Made by a program: the position numbers and the translations under genes. A DNA stretch of 43,815 nt, from the NCBI GenBank assembly GCA_024641025.1, contig JAHEDW010000015.1, forward strand, positions 1 through 43,815, read 5' to 3'. Under the pieces are notes generated by a model that did not search any database, was not told the DNA's origin, and saw only the letters and a list, made by a program, of their open reading frames with translations. Positions 18,290-31,741 of the stretch are shown in pieces (position 1 is the stretch's first letter; each line of letters starts with the position of its first letter). This DNA is from Gallionella sp. (GTDB lineage Bacteria > Pseudomonadota > Gammaproteobacteria > Burkholderiales > Gallionellaceae).

Positions 18290-19003
18290 GTGCAGGAATA
18301 TCCTGTTGATAATACATCTGCTGCGACCTTAGGCCACAGCAATTTGTGCAAGCAACTGGGTTATGAATTCCAGGACCCGCAGTTACTACTGCGGGCCCTG
18401 ACACATCGCAGTTATGCGCCAGAGCATAATGAACGCCTAGAATTCCTCGGTGACAGCATCCTCGGTTGTGTTATCTCCAATCATCTGTATGGATCGTTCC
18501 CTCATTTAAGCGAGGGCGAACTGTCTCGTTTGCGTTCGAATCTGGTCAAGGAGGAAACCCTTGTGATACTAGCTCGTCAACTTGGTCTGGGAAATAATTT
18601 AAGATTGGGAGAAGGGGAGCGCAAAAGTGCAGGCTTCCGAAGGCCATCCATTCTAGCCGATGCGTTTGAGGCAATAATTGGCGCAGTGTTTATTGATGGC
18701 GGTTTTGCTGCTGCCGAAAGAGTTGTGCTGGACCGGTTTGTTCCTTACTTGGCTAAGGTGAACTTGAATACATTAGGAAAGGATGCCAAAACCATGCTGC
18801 AAGAGTATCTTCAAGGAAGGCATATTCCCTTGCCAATCTATACGGTTGTTGCTACACATGGGGCAGCACATGCTCAATCTTTCAAGGTCGAGTGCGAAAT
18901 TCCAACGTTAGGGATAACCTCGCAGGGCGAAGGAAGTAGCAGGCGTAATGCAGAGCAGCAAGCAGCGCAGGCTGCCTTTCAGTTGTTACCCGAAACAAAA
19001 TGA
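18290..19003 (+). CDS. rnc: Ribonuclease III
   Basis: RNase III cleaves double-stranded RNA, including rRNA precursors and structured mRNAs. The catalytic signature [12 protein letters not shown] appears about 50 residues in, followed by [25 protein letters not shown], and a C-terminal dsRNA-binding domain (about 165-235, ending [17 protein letters not shown]). The start is uncertain: the frame opens at 18197 inside DUF4845, and GTG codons at 18266 and 18290 are plausible. I chose 18290, which gives 237 residues and has AGGA upstream. Its stop overlaps the era start (ATGA). Confidence 0.93.
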   Translation: MQEYPVDNTSAATLGHSNLCKQLGYEFQDPQLLLRALTHRSYAPEHNERLEFLGDSILGCVISNHLYGSFPHLSEGELSRLRSNLVKEETLVILARQLGLGNNLRLGEGERKSAGFRRPSILADAFEAIIGAVFIDGGFAAAERVVLDRFVPYLAKVNLNTLGKDAKTMLQEYLQGRHIPLPIYTVVATHGAAHAQSFKVECEIPTLGITSQGEGSSRRNAEQQAAQAAFQLLPETK

Positions 19004-19968
19004 CAAAGCAAGATCGAAATGACAATAAAGCTATGACAAAACAGCAAGCTGAAAGCGGATTGAATCACAATGCAGAAGCGGTGCATCAGCACTTTCGCAG
19101 CGGATTCATTGCAATCGTCGGGCGCCCCAACGTGGGTAAATCTACATTGCTTAATCACCTGATCGGACAAAAGATCAGCATCACTTCACGCAAGGCACAG
19201 ACTACTCGCCATCGTATCCACGGAATCCATACAGACGAACACGCCCAGTTCGTGTTCGTGGATACGCCAGGTTTCCAGACTCAACACCTTAATGCGCTGA
19301 ATCGCAGCATGAACCGCGTGGTGACAAGTAGCCTGCGCGATGTGCAGGTGGTGGTGTATATGCTGGAGGCATTACGTTATGATGAACGTGATCAGGAAGT
19401 ACTTAAACTGCTTCCAGATAACCGCCCAGTCATCCTGGTGATCAACAAGATAGACCAGGTGGATGACAAGGGGGAGTTGTTCTCGTTCGCAGAAAGGGTC
19501 GCGAAGGATTTTAGATTTACAGCAATCGTTCCGGTCAGTGCTAAGCAGGGTAGCAAGCTGGAAGAATTGCTGGAAGCAATACGCAACAACCTTCCCGAAG
19601 GTGAACTTATCTATGACAAGGATGATATTACTGATCGTAGTGAGCGCTTTCTTGCAGCGGAAATCTTGCGTGAAAAAATATTCCGCTATACCGGGGACGA
19701 GCTTCCCTACTCTACGAGTGTGGTGATCGAGCAATTCAAGATGGAAGGAAAATTACGCCGTATACATGCAGCAATATTGGTCGAGCGCGAGTCGCACAAG
19801 GTAATGTTGATTGGCAAGAAGGGTGAAAAGCTTAAGGAAATCGCTACGCAGGCACGGCTGGACATGGAGAAGTTGTTTGATGGAAAGGTTTTTCTGGAAG
19901 TGTTCATTAAATTGCGAAGTGGCTGGGCTGATGACGAGCGAGTGTTACGTTCATTGGGCTACGAATGA
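19000..19968 (+). CDS. era: GTPase Era
   Basis: Era binds 16S rRNA and helps mature the 30S subunit. G1 GRPNVGKST is at residues 41-49, G3 DTPG near 88, G4 NKID near 148, and a C-terminal KH RNA-binding domain includes [14 protein letters not shown] near 270. The N-terminus is about 30 residues longer than in E. coli (Gln/Asn/Lys-rich, low complexity). An internal start is possible, since there is a Met at residue 12, but the ATG at 19000 overlaps the rnc stop in a coupled arrangement. It overlaps recO by 4 bases. Confidence 0.96.
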   Translation: MTKQDRNDNKAMTKQQAESGLNHNAEAVHQHFRSGFIAIVGRPNVGKSTLLNHLIGQKISITSRKAQTTRHRIHGIHTDEHAQFVFVDTPGFQTQHLNALNRSMNRVVTSSLRDVQVVVYMLEALRYDERDQEVLKLLPDNRPVILVINKIDQVDDKGELFSFAERVAKDFRFTAIVPVSAKQGSKLEELLEAIRNNLPEGELIYDKDDITDRSERFLAAEILREKIFRYTGDELPYSTSVVIEQFKMEGKLRRIHAAILVERESHKVMLIGKKGEKLKEIATQARLDMEKLFDGKVFLEVFIKLRSGWADDERVLRSLGYE

Positions 19969-20693
19969 CTGCTGCAAGTCGTCAAAGAACTCAGGACGAA
20001 CCGGCATTCGTGCTTCACAGCCTGCCGTTCCGGGAAACCAGTTTGATACTAGATGTGTTCAGCCGTTCTCACGGACGGTTGGCGATCGTGGCGCGAGGTG
20101 CACGGCGTCCCAGATCCAGCTTGAGAGGACTTTTGCTCGGTTTTCAGCCATTGTTGCTTAGCTGGTTCGGCAAGGGAGAAGTGCGAACCTTGCATAGTGC
20201 GGAATGGCAGGGCGGACAGCCTTATCTGCAAGGTACTGCGCTGATGTGCGGTTTCTATTTGAATGAATTGCTGGTCAACCTGCTGGTGCGTGACGATCCT
20301 CACGAGCAACTGTTTGACTATTACCGCGCTACGCTTCAGCGGTTGGCAAATCAGTCCGACCATGCCGGGACACTGCGTTGCTTCGAAAAACACCTGCTTC
20401 AGGAATTGGGTTATGCGCTGGAGTTGGACAGGGAAGCGGAAAGCGGGCAGGCGGTCAATCCGGAACTCTGCTATCGTTATGCGGTAGATCGTGGCGTCCT
20501 TCTGGACGAGGGGGTGAATCCTTCCGGAACACGGATAATTGGCAAGACCCTGCTCGACATGGCGAAGGATGAATATGCCGATCCGGTCACTGCGCAGCAA
20601 AGCAAGCACCTGATGCGGGCGTTGTTGAACCATCATCTTGGTGGGAAAGTTTTACATACGCGTGAACTTATCAAGGACTTTCAAAAACTATGA
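19965..20693 (+). CDS. recO: DNA repair protein RecO
   Basis: RecO anneals single strands and, with RecR, loads RecA onto SSB-coated DNA. The 242-residue chain has the N-terminal OB-fold ([26 protein letters not shown], given in part at residues 14-39) with [11 protein letters not shown], and an alpha-helical C-terminal domain containing [10 protein letters not shown] and [12 protein letters not shown]. The zinc-binding cysteines found in some RecO proteins are not evident. Its ATG overlaps the era stop, and pdxJ begins 13 bases after its stop. Confidence 0.94.
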   Translation: MTAASRQRTQDEPAFVLHSLPFRETSLILDVFSRSHGRLAIVARGARRPRSSLRGLLLGFQPLLLSWFGKGEVRTLHSAEWQGGQPYLQGTALMCGFYLNELLVNLLVRDDPHEQLFDYYRATLQRLANQSDHAGTLRCFEKHLLQELGYALELDREAESGQAVNPELCYRYAVDRGVLLDEGVNPSGTRIIGKTLLDMAKDEYADPVTAQQSKHLMRALLNHHLGGKVLHTRELIKDFQKL

Positions 20694-20706
20694 TCAAACC
20701 GATACC

Positions 20707-21438
20707 ATGATCAAATTAGGCCTGAACATTGACCACGTTGCCACGTTACGCCAGGTTCGCGGATCCCGTTATCCAAATGTAGTGAGGGCTGCACTTCTGG
20801 CTGAGTCTGCCGGTGCAGACGCAATCACCCTCCACTTGCGGGAGGACAGACGTCACATCCAGGATCGCGACGTGGAAGTATTGCGCGAAATGCTTCAAAC
20901 ACGCATGAACCTGGAAAGTGCTGTCACTGAAGATATGATTGCCTTTGCGCTTCGTATCAAACCGCACGACCTTTGCCTTGTGCCGGAACGCCGTGAAGAA
21001 CTGACCACCGAGGGCGGGTTGGACGTAGAACGCTACTTCAATAACGTAAAGGCGGCGTGTGAACGTTGTGCCGAGGTCGGTATCCGTGTTTCCCTGTTCA
21101 TCGACCCAGACCTAAAGCAGATCGATGCGGCTGGCCAAACTGGTGCGCCTGTTGTGGAACTGCACACGGGAAAATATGCCGATGCGGACAGTGTTCCGGA
21201 ACGCCGCCATGAACTTGAGCGCCTTCGAGTTGCAGCAGTTCACGCGAATGCTCACGGCTTGCAAGTGAATGCAGGCCATGGATTGAACTACCACAATGTG
21301 CAGGACATCGTCGCGATCCCGAATCTGGTCGAGCTTAACATCGGTCATGCCATTATCGCAGAGTCGTTGTTCACTGGTCTGGAATTCGCTGTGCAAAAGA
21401 TGAAGGCCCTGCTGGCAGGCCAACAGAATAAAGAATGA
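20707..21438 (+). CDS. pdxJ: Pyridoxine 5'-phosphate synthase
   Basis: PdxJ condenses 1-deoxyxylulose 5-phosphate with 3-amino-2-oxopropyl phosphate to make pyridoxine 5'-phosphate. The TIM-barrel N-terminus [16 protein letters not shown], the [14 protein letters not shown] loop, the SLFIDPD strand and the C-terminal [12 protein letters not shown] are all characteristic. The frame opens upstream at 20638 within recO, but ATG 20707 gives the family start ([10 protein letters not shown]), 243 residues. No clear ribosome-binding site is seen, so expression may depend on coupling with recO. It overlaps acpS by 4 bases. Confidence 0.95.
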   Translation: MIKLGLNIDHVATLRQVRGSRYPNVVRAALLAESAGADAITLHLREDRRHIQDRDVEVLREMLQTRMNLESAVTEDMIAFALRIKPHDLCLVPERREELTTEGGLDVERYFNNVKAACERCAEVGIRVSLFIDPDLKQIDAAGQTGAPVVELHTGKYADADSVPERRHELERLRVAAVHANAHGLQVNAGHGLNYHNVQDIVAIPNLVELNIGHAIIAESLFTGLEFAVQKMKALLAGQQNKE

Positions 21439-21815
21439 TCTTTGGTATCGGGACTGACATCGTTGAGCTATCCCGCATTGAATCGATGTGGGCACGATAC
21501 GGAGCGCGCCTTGCCAAGCGCCTGTTGAGCATTGACGAGATGACTGATTATAACGCCAGCCATAATGCCGCACGCTTTCTTGCAAAGCGATTCGCGGCCA
21601 AGGAAGCCTTTGCCAAGGCGGTGGGCAGCGGCTTGCGCTTTCCGGTAAATCTACGCCGAATAAGTGTCTCCCATGATGATTTTGGCAAACCCATATTGAA
21701 GTTTGACGAGGTACTTCATCTGCATCTTGCCCAACTGGGCATTAATGGCCACCATCTTTCGCTTAGTGATGATCGTGATTGGGTCGTCGCATTCGTCGTG
21801 CTAGAACATAATTAG
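21435..21815 (+). CDS. acpS: Holo-[acyl-carrier-protein] synthase
   Basis: AcpS transfers 4'-phosphopantetheine from CoA to apo-acyl carrier protein. The small 126-residue fold shows the magnesium-binding Asp8 in [12 protein letters not shown] and Glu57 in [16 protein letters not shown], both invariant in the family. It ends the rnc-era-recO-pdxJ-acpS run, as in E. coli, and its ATG lies in the pdxJ stop. Transcription probably ends in the hairpin-containing gap downstream. Confidence 0.95.
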   Translation: MIFGIGTDIVELSRIESMWARYGARLAKRLLSIDEMTDYNASHNAARFLAKRFAAKEAFAKAVGSGLRFPVNLRRISVSHDDFGKPILKFDEVLHLHLAQLGINGHHLSLSDDRDWVVAFVVLEHN

Positions 21816-21874
21816 AAGTACTAGTAGAGTTTGGCGTTAGTACGAACGGTTGGGTCGTTGAGATTCTGCGAAAC

Positions 21875-22036
21875 ATGAGATTAGATGTTCGTCGTTTGTT
21901 ACGTCGGGATCCGAAATCGAATTTTCCTTGCTTCCCTCGGCCTTATAATACTGATCTTGCAGATACCACTTCGAATAATGATCCTGATTACATATCAAGT
22001 GCTTATCGAATTTCAAGCTTAAGAATGATCCAGTAG
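21875..22036 (+). CDS. Possible small ORF (53 residues), unsupported by homology
   Basis: A 53-codon frame from ATG 21875 to TAG 22034-22036. The product would be Arg/Ser/Asn-rich (starting MRLDVRRLLRRDPKSNF) with no signal peptide, membrane helix or motif I recognise. The ribosome-binding site is poor (GAG about 12 bases upstream). The frame is open back into acpS. Open stretches of this length are not rare by chance, so this may be non-coding. Confidence 0.18.
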   Translation: MRLDVRRLLRRDPKSNFPCFPRPYNTDLADTTSNNDPDYISSAYRISSLRMIQ

Positions 22037-22060
22037 GTTAATGAGGCTTGACCTACTTTT
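22032..22060 (+). terminator. Candidate terminator after acpS
   Basis: AGTAGGT (22032-22038) pairs with ACCTACT (22051-22057) around a 12-base loop and ends in TTTT. The 7-base-pair stem and long loop make it modest. It could end the rnc-acpS transcript. Confidence 0.4.
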
Positions 22061-22199
22061 AGTTTGCCAAAGTTGTTATGAGTTAATATTTAAATTCCCC
22101 CATCACTTACCTGATAGTGTGGCCTTTTGCTACGAAGCACGAATCGGTGTTCTGGAGACAAGGCATCCTGGGAAATACCAGGATTTTGCGTATTTATGA
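22041..22199 (+). CDS. Possible small ORF (52 residues), unsupported by homology
   Basis: A 52-codon frame from ATG 22041 to TGA 22197-22199, five bases after the preceding small frame. The predicted product starts MRLDLLLVCQSCYELIF and ends GVLETRHPGKYQDFAYL. It has a hydrophobic N-terminus and a CQSC pair but no recognised motif. AGG lies only 3 bases before the ATG, and both flanking terminator-like hairpins overlap the frame, which argues against it being real. Confidence 0.2.
   Translation: MRLDLLLVCQSCYELIFKFPHHLPDSVAFCYEARIGVLETRHPGKYQDFAYL
22165..22187 (+). terminator. Candidate terminator in the acpS-TRIC gap
   Basis: ATCCTGG (22165-22171) pairs with CCAGGAT (22178-22184) around a 6-base loop and runs into TTTT. 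It is the better formed of the two terminator-like hairpins in this gap. Confidence 0.45.
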
Positions 22200-22302
22200 A
22201 AAGATTCATTGCAGCCTGAAATTCGCATGAAGTAAGGAAATTGTGCTTGTCTGTCGTTAACTTGGATCCGGATTCAAGGTTGAGATCCGGTTTGATGATG
22301 GC

Positions 22303-22938
22303 TCAAGACTTGAAACGAAATCTTGGTAAGCTCAAATTAAATCGAATTGCCAGCAGACGAGCAATGAACATACTGATTCCTGCGATGATTGCCGACCATG
22401 TTACGTCAAGGTTCATGAACAACAGGCTGATAAATAGCAATGAACCGACCCAGGATACCGTCGCGTAAAGCTGGCTTTGGAATACTACAGGTGGTTCGTT
22501 GCTCAACACATCCCTGAAAATGCCACCCATAGTGCCGGTCATCACTCCCATGAAACTGGCAACCAACCAAGGTGCCCCGGCCATCAAGGCGACCAAAGTT
22601 CCTGCCACGCCAAAAGTTGCCAAACCCGCTGCATCGGGTATCAGGAAGAAACGGTGTGGAATCACCATTAGGCGCGCTGTGATAAAGATCACAATCGCAC
22701 TGGCAAGCGACGCAATGAAAAACATCTGATCCCTTATCCAGAATACTTCCCGATCCAGCAGTACATCACGCAGTGATCCTCCCCCTAACCCTGTCGCTAT
22801 TGCGATGATTATTACGCCAAAAAGATCGAACTGCTTGAATCCTGCCTGGAGTACGCCTGAAGCAGATGAAACAATCACTGCTATTAGGGTAATCCAGTAG
22901 AGAATATCGATTAGGGCGGGAGTCGGGTGTAGGGTCAT
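22303..22938 (-). CDS. TRIC/UPF0126 family membrane protein (YicG/YadS type)
   Basis: A 211-residue polytopic inner-membrane protein with about seven hydrophobic helices. The UPF0126 (TRIC channel) duplicated motifs are clear: ATGLGGGSLRDVLLDRE in the first repeat and MGVMTGTMGGIFRDVLSNE in the second, each a glycine kink followed by RDVL. Members have been described as trimeric cation channels, and in bacteria some are linked to glycine uptake; the substrate here is not predictable. It is on the minus strand with no close partner gene. Confidence 0.9.
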   Translation of the reverse strand: MTLHPTPALIDILYWITLIAVIVSSASGVLQAGFKQFDLFGVIIIAIATGLGGGSLRDVLLDREVFWIRDQMFFIASLASAIVIFITARLMVIPHRFFLIPDAAGLATFGVAGTLVALMAGAPWLVASFMGVMTGTMGGIFRDVLSNEPPVVFQSQLYATVSWVGSLLFISLLFMNLDVTWSAIIAGISMFIARLLAIRFNLSLPRFRFKS

Positions 22939-23095
22939 GACTGTGGCTTTCTGTATTATCGTTTTTCAATTCATTTACATTGCATCATTGGTCGTATCTT
23001 CCTGGCACGTTCTAGCAGTTATCTTCGCGGTTTCTTGTTGCCGCCAAAAATTTTAATGCTCATAAACAAAGTGCAAGGCTATTTATGCTGCTTAG

Positions 23096-23566
23096 TCATT
23101 TCGGCCAGGGATCTGGTGGGACACTGACGAGGAAACTATATCCGTGACGCTCGAATCCAAGAGACTCGTAGAATGTGTGCGCTCGTTCGCGCTTTAGATT
23201 GGAAGAAAGTACTGCCTTATAACACCCCTTTTCGCTGCAGATTTTGAGAGCGTAGCTCATCATTGCCTTACCAACGCCGTGACCTTGCAAATTGGGTTTA
23301 ACTGCTACATCCTCAATAATTGCAGAAGGTGCGCCCATATGTCCCAAGTTATCCATTACAAGCAGTGCGAACGTGCCGACAACAATACCTTCTTGGACTG
23401 CCACGAAGATTTTGTAGTATGGGTAGTGTCCGATCCGTTCAAAAATCTGCTCGGCATCTAGAAGAGAAAGTACTTTATCTTCATCAAGGAGAAGTTGCTC
23501 GTGCAGTGAAAGGACTGCTGGGAGGTCATCTTTCGTTGCTTCGCGACAAAAAACAGATATATTCAT
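23096..23566 (-). CDS. GNAT family N-acetyltransferase
   Basis: A 156-residue single-domain acetyltransferase that uses acetyl-CoA. The CoA-binding motif A is visible as VKPNLQGHGVGKAMM (fits Q/R-x-x-G-x-G), preceded by the beta strand IIEDVAV and followed by the C-terminal FYESLGFERHGYSF strand typical of GNAT proteins. The frame opens at GTG 23569; ATG 23566 was preferred, and neither has a convincing ribosome-binding site. The substrate is unknown. It borders the gene-poor region containing a decayed gene. Confidence 0.88.
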   Translation of the reverse strand: MNISVFCREATKDDLPAVLSLHEQLLLDEDKVLSLLDAEQIFERIGHYPYYKIFVAVQEGIVVGTFALLVMDNLGHMGAPSAIIEDVAVKPNLQGHGVGKAMMSYALKICSEKGCYKAVLSSNLKRERAHTFYESLGFERHGYSFLVSVPPDPWPK

Positions 23567-23679
23567 CACGCATTTATGCTGAATTCATTGCGGAGCCAAA
23601 AGATTGCATGCCACTACCAAAATTTTTCAATACGCTAGCCTTGTCGTAATTGGTACTGTATCCTCGCTTGATTGCTTGG

Positions 23680-24346
23680 TTAGTGCGTCCTGTAACGTGC
23701 GTCGGGAAGCTGCCATTCATCGAGCATCTGTTCTGCGAAGCTTCTGTTTGCGGAATTTTCACTGATTGCCACATTTTCAGGGAACGCGACAAACACAGTT
23801 GCCTGTCCTGTTTAGAGGGAAGCGAGTCTCGAAGGAACCCCATCCTGAGGCCGCAGATTATGTAGTTGTCCTTCAATCGCCATCGTGTAATCGTCAAAGT
23901 GTCGGAAGGTAAAGTCAAGCAGACAAGGCAGGAGGCGCCGCCACTATGCAGGGGCGAGATACGCAAGCTCCCAAATGGTAAATGTCTCAAAGTGTACATC
24001 CTTTGCTTTGTCGAGAACTTGGTCTAGTGGGAACTACAGCATAACTGTCCTATGCGTAATCGCTACGCAGTGTTATCTGAGGTTCAACCAAGGCGCCAGC
24101 ATTGAACATATCCCTAGCCTTGAGGCTAATTTCACTGTGTATTAAATATGTTTGCACAATCAATTAGAAACCATTTTCTTCAACTCAGGCAAGGGGAATT
24201 TTAGGATATGCTCAAGAATGGATAGCTGCCCCGAATCCTGAAAATGGCATTGATGATTGCAGATCAGCCAATAAAGCTTGGTAGAGTTCACGATTGAATT
24301 CTCCTGTGGCTTCGGTCAGTTCCCTGTCTTGCCGATCATGCTGCAA
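23680..24346 (-). pseudogene. Decayed protein-coding gene, unidentified
   Basis: On the minus strand, consecutive coding-like segments occur in shifting frames. Segment 1 runs from TTG 24346 to a stop at 24212-24214 (44 codons, includes RELYQALLADLQ). A second, in another frame, includes ILEHILKFPLPELKKMV and stops at 24160-24162. A third includes EISLKARDMFNAGALVEP, with a stop at 24050-24052 and DSYAVVP after it. The fourth frame, 24027 to 23680, includes VHFETFTIWELAYLAPA, FRHFDDYTMAIEGQLHNL and FVAFPENVAISENSANRSF, interrupted by stops at 23944-23946 and 23812-23814. Amino-acid composition is protein-like throughout. I do not recognise the family, and it is not certain that all pieces come from one gene. 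A TATAAT (24355-24360, minus) precedes segment 1. Confidence 0.5.
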
Positions 24347-24712
24347 TATTATTGATTATAAAATGATATCAAATATATTTGTAAGCCATATGGCTAATGC
24401 CAGATGAGTACTCACATACATAAATACTCTGACTTGATAGTCGCGTGAACTTAGTCCGGCTTTGCTAAAGTGTACCTAATTGATTGATTTGGCGTCTGGC
24501 TCATGATGGAGAACATCTACTCAGATAATGAAAATAGTACGGTTAAGGTAAGGCAAGATCGGTGATCTTCCTACAGTGTTCATAATTCTGCTTTGCATTC
24601 AAGCAAACAAGCAGCCTGTAAATCGAAAAATGATGCCTCAAGCCTGACGTTGTTTCAATTTTAAAGCCTTATAATCCGATACATTAGGAATCAAACAAAG
24701 TGGGGAGTGGTT
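24347..24712. other. Intergenic region upstream of nagZ
   Basis: Apart from the minus-strand TATAAT at 24355-24360 and the plus-strand TATAAT at 24670-24675, I see no gene in these ~360 AT-rich bases. Short frames of 20-35 codons occur on both strands without ribosome-binding sites. Confidence 0.4.
24670..24675 (+). promoter_or_regulatory. -10 element of a probable nagZ promoter
   Basis: A perfect TATAAT lies 37 bases before the nagZ ATG. No good -35 hexamer sits at 16-18 bases upstream, although TTG-containing sequence is nearby (TTGTTT at 14 bases). Confidence 0.45.
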
Positions 24713-25762
24713 ATGGGCTTGGGGCCGGTGATGCTGGATGTGTTGGGAATGCAACTTACTGCAGAGGACGAGGTGCGGTTGCTCCACCCGCTAGTTGGCG
24801 GGGTGATTCTGTTTGCACGTAACTTTCAATCTCCAGGTCAGTTGGTCGAACTTACTTCCGCAATACATGCGCTTCGTAGTCCACCATTGCTGATCGCAGT
24901 GGATCATGAGGGGGGTAGGGTGCAGCGTTTCCGGGAGGGTTTCACCAGACTTCCAGCGATGCGCGAACTTGGTAAAATCTGGGATGCACATCCTCATCGT
25001 GCGCGCCATCTGGCGCAACAGGCGGGATACGTTCTTGCCGCAGAACTGCGTGCCTGTGGTATTGATTTCAGTTTTACACCAGTGCTGGATGTTGACCACG
25101 AGCAAAGCAGTGTGATCGGAGACCGCGCCTTTCATAGCGATACCCAAGCCATCGCGGAACTGGCACATAGTTTGTTTTTGGGACTCAAGCAGGGTGGAAT
25201 GCATGCAGTAGGCAAGCATTTCCCCGGTCATGGTTACGTACAGGCCGATTCGCATCTCGACATCCCAGTGGATGAACGCGAGTTCGTCGATATCGAAATG
25301 TGCGACCTAATCCCGTTCCGACAGATGGTTGATTACGGTCTGACCGCTGTAATGCCGGCACATGTGATCTATGCCAAAGTTGATAACATCCCGGCAGGAT
25401 TCTCTTCGGTCTGGCTGAAAAGGATCCTTCGAGAACAGCTCGGCTTTGAGGGGGCAGTTTTCAGTGATGACCTGAGCATGGCAGGGGCATCTGTCGCAGG
25501 AGGCATTGTGCAGCGCGCTGAAGCAGCTTTAAATGCTGGCTGCGACATGGTGCTGGTATGCAACGATTCGAAGTCAGCAGATGAACTTCTGCAAGGTCTT
25601 CGTTGGGTTATGCCAGCAGCCAGCAGGGCACGCCTCGCACAGATGCGTGGCAAGTCCCATCCCGAATCGCTGGCAAGGCTGCACGAAAATCCACATTTTC
25701 TCAAGGCGCTAGGGGAAGTTGCCGTGATTGGCATGAACAATGCAGAATTACCGTTGGCATAA
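24713..25762 (+). CDS. nagZ: Beta-N-acetylhexosaminidase NagZ
   Basis: NagZ is a cytoplasmic glycoside hydrolase of family 3 that removes N-acetylglucosamine from recycled anhydro-muropeptides. The substrate-binding [11 protein letters not shown] (63-73), the acid/base-loop motif [14 protein letters not shown] (168-181, catalytic His173) and the nucleophile Asp252 in FSDDLSM are all present. The 349 residues fit the family. A GTG lies two codons earlier (24707), but ATG 24713 has GGGGAG five bases upstream. It stands alone on the plus strand before zipA. Confidence 0.95.
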   Translation: MGLGPVMLDVLGMQLTAEDEVRLLHPLVGGVILFARNFQSPGQLVELTSAIHALRSPPLLIAVDHEGGRVQRFREGFTRLPAMRELGKIWDAHPHRARHLAQQAGYVLAAELRACGIDFSFTPVLDVDHEQSSVIGDRAFHSDTQAIAELAHSLFLGLKQGGMHAVGKHFPGHGYVQADSHLDIPVDEREFVDIEMCDLIPFRQMVDYGLTAVMPAHVIYAKVDNIPAGFSSVWLKRILREQLGFEGAVFSDDLSMAGASVAGGIVQRAEAALNAGCDMVLVCNDSKSADELLQGLRWVMPAASRARLAQMRGKSHPESLARLHENPHFLKALGEVAVIGMNNAELPLA

Positions 25763-25901
25763 CCTGACTATTCCTTCAAAACCCTAATGAATCTGCCACT
25801 GATGTAATTTCAAAGTGCTGTACTTATTCGTATGGGTGTTGGATAGCCATTCGGCATGAGATAATGCACATCATCTTCTGGAATAATAGATCTGTATACC
25901 T

Positions 25902-29892
<3,991 letters not shown>

Positions 29893-29895
29893 GCC

Positions 29896-30450
29896 ATGAC
29901 TATATCAATACAGCGTGCTCGTGAAATTCTGCAGCATGCTGATTTGCTATATTCCGAGGATCAAGTCCAGACTGCCTTGCAGCTTGTCGCACAAAGGATC
30001 AACGCAGTTCTTGCTGATAAGCATCCGCTGGTGTTATCAGTTATGGGCGGTGCAGTAGTGTTCACGGGACAATTGCTGCCGTTGCTCAATTTTCCGCTTG
30101 ATTTTGATTACGTTCACGTATCGCGATATGGCGATGCAAGACAGGGCGGTACGATGCAGTGGAAGGTCGAACCACGAGAAAATGTGCGTGATCGTATCGT
30201 ACTTGTCCTGGATGATATTCTCGATGAAGGCCAGACTATGGAAGCATTGCGCCAGCGTGTGATGAAACTGGGCGCGCACAAGTTTTACTGCGCCGTTTTC
30301 GCAGACAAGCAGATCGGCCGGAGTAAGCCCATCCGTCCGGATTTCGTCGGGATAGAATTGCCGGATCGCTTCGTATTCGGTTATGGAATGGATATCGAAG
30401 GAGCTTGGCGCAATTTGCCCGCTATTTATACAGTCAGGGAGCAGAAATAA
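29896..30450 (+). CDS. hpt: Hypoxanthine-guanine phosphoribosyltransferase
   Basis: A 184-residue purine salvage enzyme that converts hypoxanthine or guanine and PRPP to IMP or GMP. The PRPP-binding loop appears as VLVLDDILDEGQT (102-114), and the N-terminal SVMGGAVVFTGQLLP loop is typical of the family. It starts 3 bases after galU, and its stop overlaps the start of mtnP (TAATG). Because MtnP is expected to produce hypoxanthine, the pair forms a two-step salvage route. Confidence 0.93.
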   Translation: MTISIQRAREILQHADLLYSEDQVQTALQLVAQRINAVLADKHPLVLSVMGGAVVFTGQLLPLLNFPLDFDYVHVSRYGDARQGGTMQWKVEPRENVRDRIVLVLDDILDEGQTMEALRQRVMKLGAHKFYCAVFADKQIGRSKPIRPDFVGIELPDRFVFGYGMDIEGAWRNLPAIYTVREQK

Positions 30451-31193
30451 TGTTAGCAATCATCGGCGGTCGGGGACTTACCCAATTAGCCAACCTTAAA
30501 ATCACTCATCAACAGGTGATGCGCACGCCTTACGGCGAGCCTTCAGGGGCTTTCATGTTCGGTACGCTGGATCAACATGAAGTTATATTCCTGGCACGGC
30601 ATGGCTATGGCCACACAATCCCGCCGCACCTTGTGAACTACCGAGCTAACCTTTGGGTGCTACGCGAACAGAGGGTCAGCAATATCATTTCGGTTGCAAC
30701 CGTGGGTGGGATTCGCCCCGATCTTAAACCGGGCACCATCGTTGTGCCAGACCAGATAATCGATTTTACTCATGGTCGTGATGCTACTTTTTTCGAGGGA
30801 CGGGACAAACCCTTCAGCAATGTCGATTTTACCCTGCCCTATAGCCCTAGCCTGCGCAGTCGTATTTTGAGAAGCGCACAGGCAGCGAATCAACCTTGTG
30901 TTGATGGAGGTGTTTATGCTGCAACACAGGGGCCACGTCTGGACAGTATTGCCGAGATCAATCGTTACGAGCGTGATGGTGCAGACATGGTCGGAATGAC
31001 GGGAATGCCTGAAACCGCGCTGGCCAAGGAACTGGATCTAAATTATGCAATCATTGCGGTGGTGGCGAACTACGCGGCAGGTCGTGGAGATAACCTGACC
31101 GGGATCAACGTAGAGAGCGTCAATGCCACTGCCAGTGCTGCGATGGATCGTGTACGCAACATACTTGAACATGTAGTGAACCATGACGATTAG
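30450..31193 (+). CDS. mtnP: S-methyl-5'-thioinosine phosphorylase (MTAP/PNP family)
   Basis: A 247-residue purine nucleoside phosphorylase of the MTAP group. The phosphate and ribose sites are visible as [54 protein letters not shown] and [19 protein letters not shown], the last containing the ribose-binding Met. In Pseudomonas the homologue prefers methylthioinosine, made by deamination of methylthioadenosine, and releases hypoxanthine; I infer the same because the neighbour is hpt. Methylthioadenosine phosphorylase activity cannot be excluded. The frame opens at 30405, but ATG 30450 has GGGAG upstream and gives the family N-terminus. It overlaps def by 11 bases. Confidence 0.85.
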   Translation: MLAIIGGRGLTQLANLKITHQQVMRTPYGEPSGAFMFGTLDQHEVIFLARHGYGHTIPPHLVNYRANLWVLREQRVSNIISVATVGGIRPDLKPGTIVVPDQIIDFTHGRDATFFEGRDKPFSNVDFTLPYSPSLRSRILRSAQAANQPCVDGGVYAATQGPRLDSIAEINRYERDGADMVGMTGMPETALAKELDLNYAIIAVVANYAAGRGDNLTGINVESVNATASAAMDRVRNILEHVVNHDD

Positions 31194-31716
31194 GACCGTA
31201 TTGCGCATGGGAGATGCAAGGTTGCTGAAACGGGCGGAGCCGGTCAGCGAGTTCGATGCGCCACAATTGCATGCCCTTTTAGCGGACATGTTCGACACCA
31301 TGCGATCAATGAATGGTGCAGGCCTAGCGGCGCCTCAAATTGGCGTAGGGTTACGCTTGGTGATTTTTGGGGTGGAAAAAAATTCGCGCTATCCGGATGC
31401 AGAGGAAGTGCCGATGACAGTGCTCATAAATCCAGTTATCACGCCGCTGACTACAGAGATGGAAGAAGGTTGGGAAGGATGCCTGAGCGTGCCCGGAATG
31501 CGCGGCCTGGTACCGCGTCATGCGCATATCCGATATCAGGGTCGGGACCAATACGGCACACAGATCGATCGCTCCGTGAGTGGATTTCACGCTCGCGTGG
31601 TGCAACATGAGACCGATCATCTGGATGGCATCCTGTATCCGATGCGCATTAGGGACATGGCTAAATTTGGTTTCACCGAGCAATTGTTTCCCGGCGAAGA
31701 TTTGCGAGACGAATAG
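31183..31716 (+). CDS. def: Peptide deformylase
   Basis: Def removes the formyl group from the N-terminal methionine of new proteins. All three motifs are present: [10 protein letters not shown] (45-54), EGCLSVP with metal ligand Cys100, and QHETDHLDG with ligands His142 and His146 and catalytic Glu143. The length of 177 residues is normal. It starts inside mtnP and is the last gene of the zipA-to-def run. It is convergent with the CorC-type gene, 25 bases away. It is not next to fmt, its frequent partner, so a second def elsewhere is possible. Confidence 0.95.
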   Translation: MTIRTVLRMGDARLLKRAEPVSEFDAPQLHALLADMFDTMRSMNGAGLAAPQIGVGLRLVIFGVEKNSRYPDAEEVPMTVLINPVITPLTTEMEEGWEGCLSVPGMRGLVPRHAHIRYQGRDQYGTQIDRSVSGFHARVVQHETDHLDGILYPMRIRDMAKFGFTEQLFPGEDLRDE

Positions 31717-31741
31717 TGCCAATTTGGCTGTCAGCAGGAAT

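Larger units (their letters stand above)
21816..22302. other. 487-base gap after acpS with hairpins and small open frames
   Basis: This stretch holds no recognised gene. Two consecutive short open frames (21875-22036 and 22041-22199) and three hairpins are described separately. A further small palindrome, CCGGAT at 22268-22273 with ATCCGG at 22285-22290 followed by TTT, lies just beyond the 3' end of the minus-strand TRIC gene. Confidence 0.4.

Noticed and set aside
23574-23999. 141-codon minus-strand open frame (MYTLRHLPFGSL...)
   Set aside because: It overlaps the decayed gene in a different frame. The protein-like segments are in the other frames, and this one has no ribosome-binding site or recognisable motif.
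21816-24712. A genomic island or mobile element in the looser region
   Set aside because: No integrase, transposase, tRNA target, direct repeats or terminal inverted repeats were seen; the region looks like slow decay rather than insertion.
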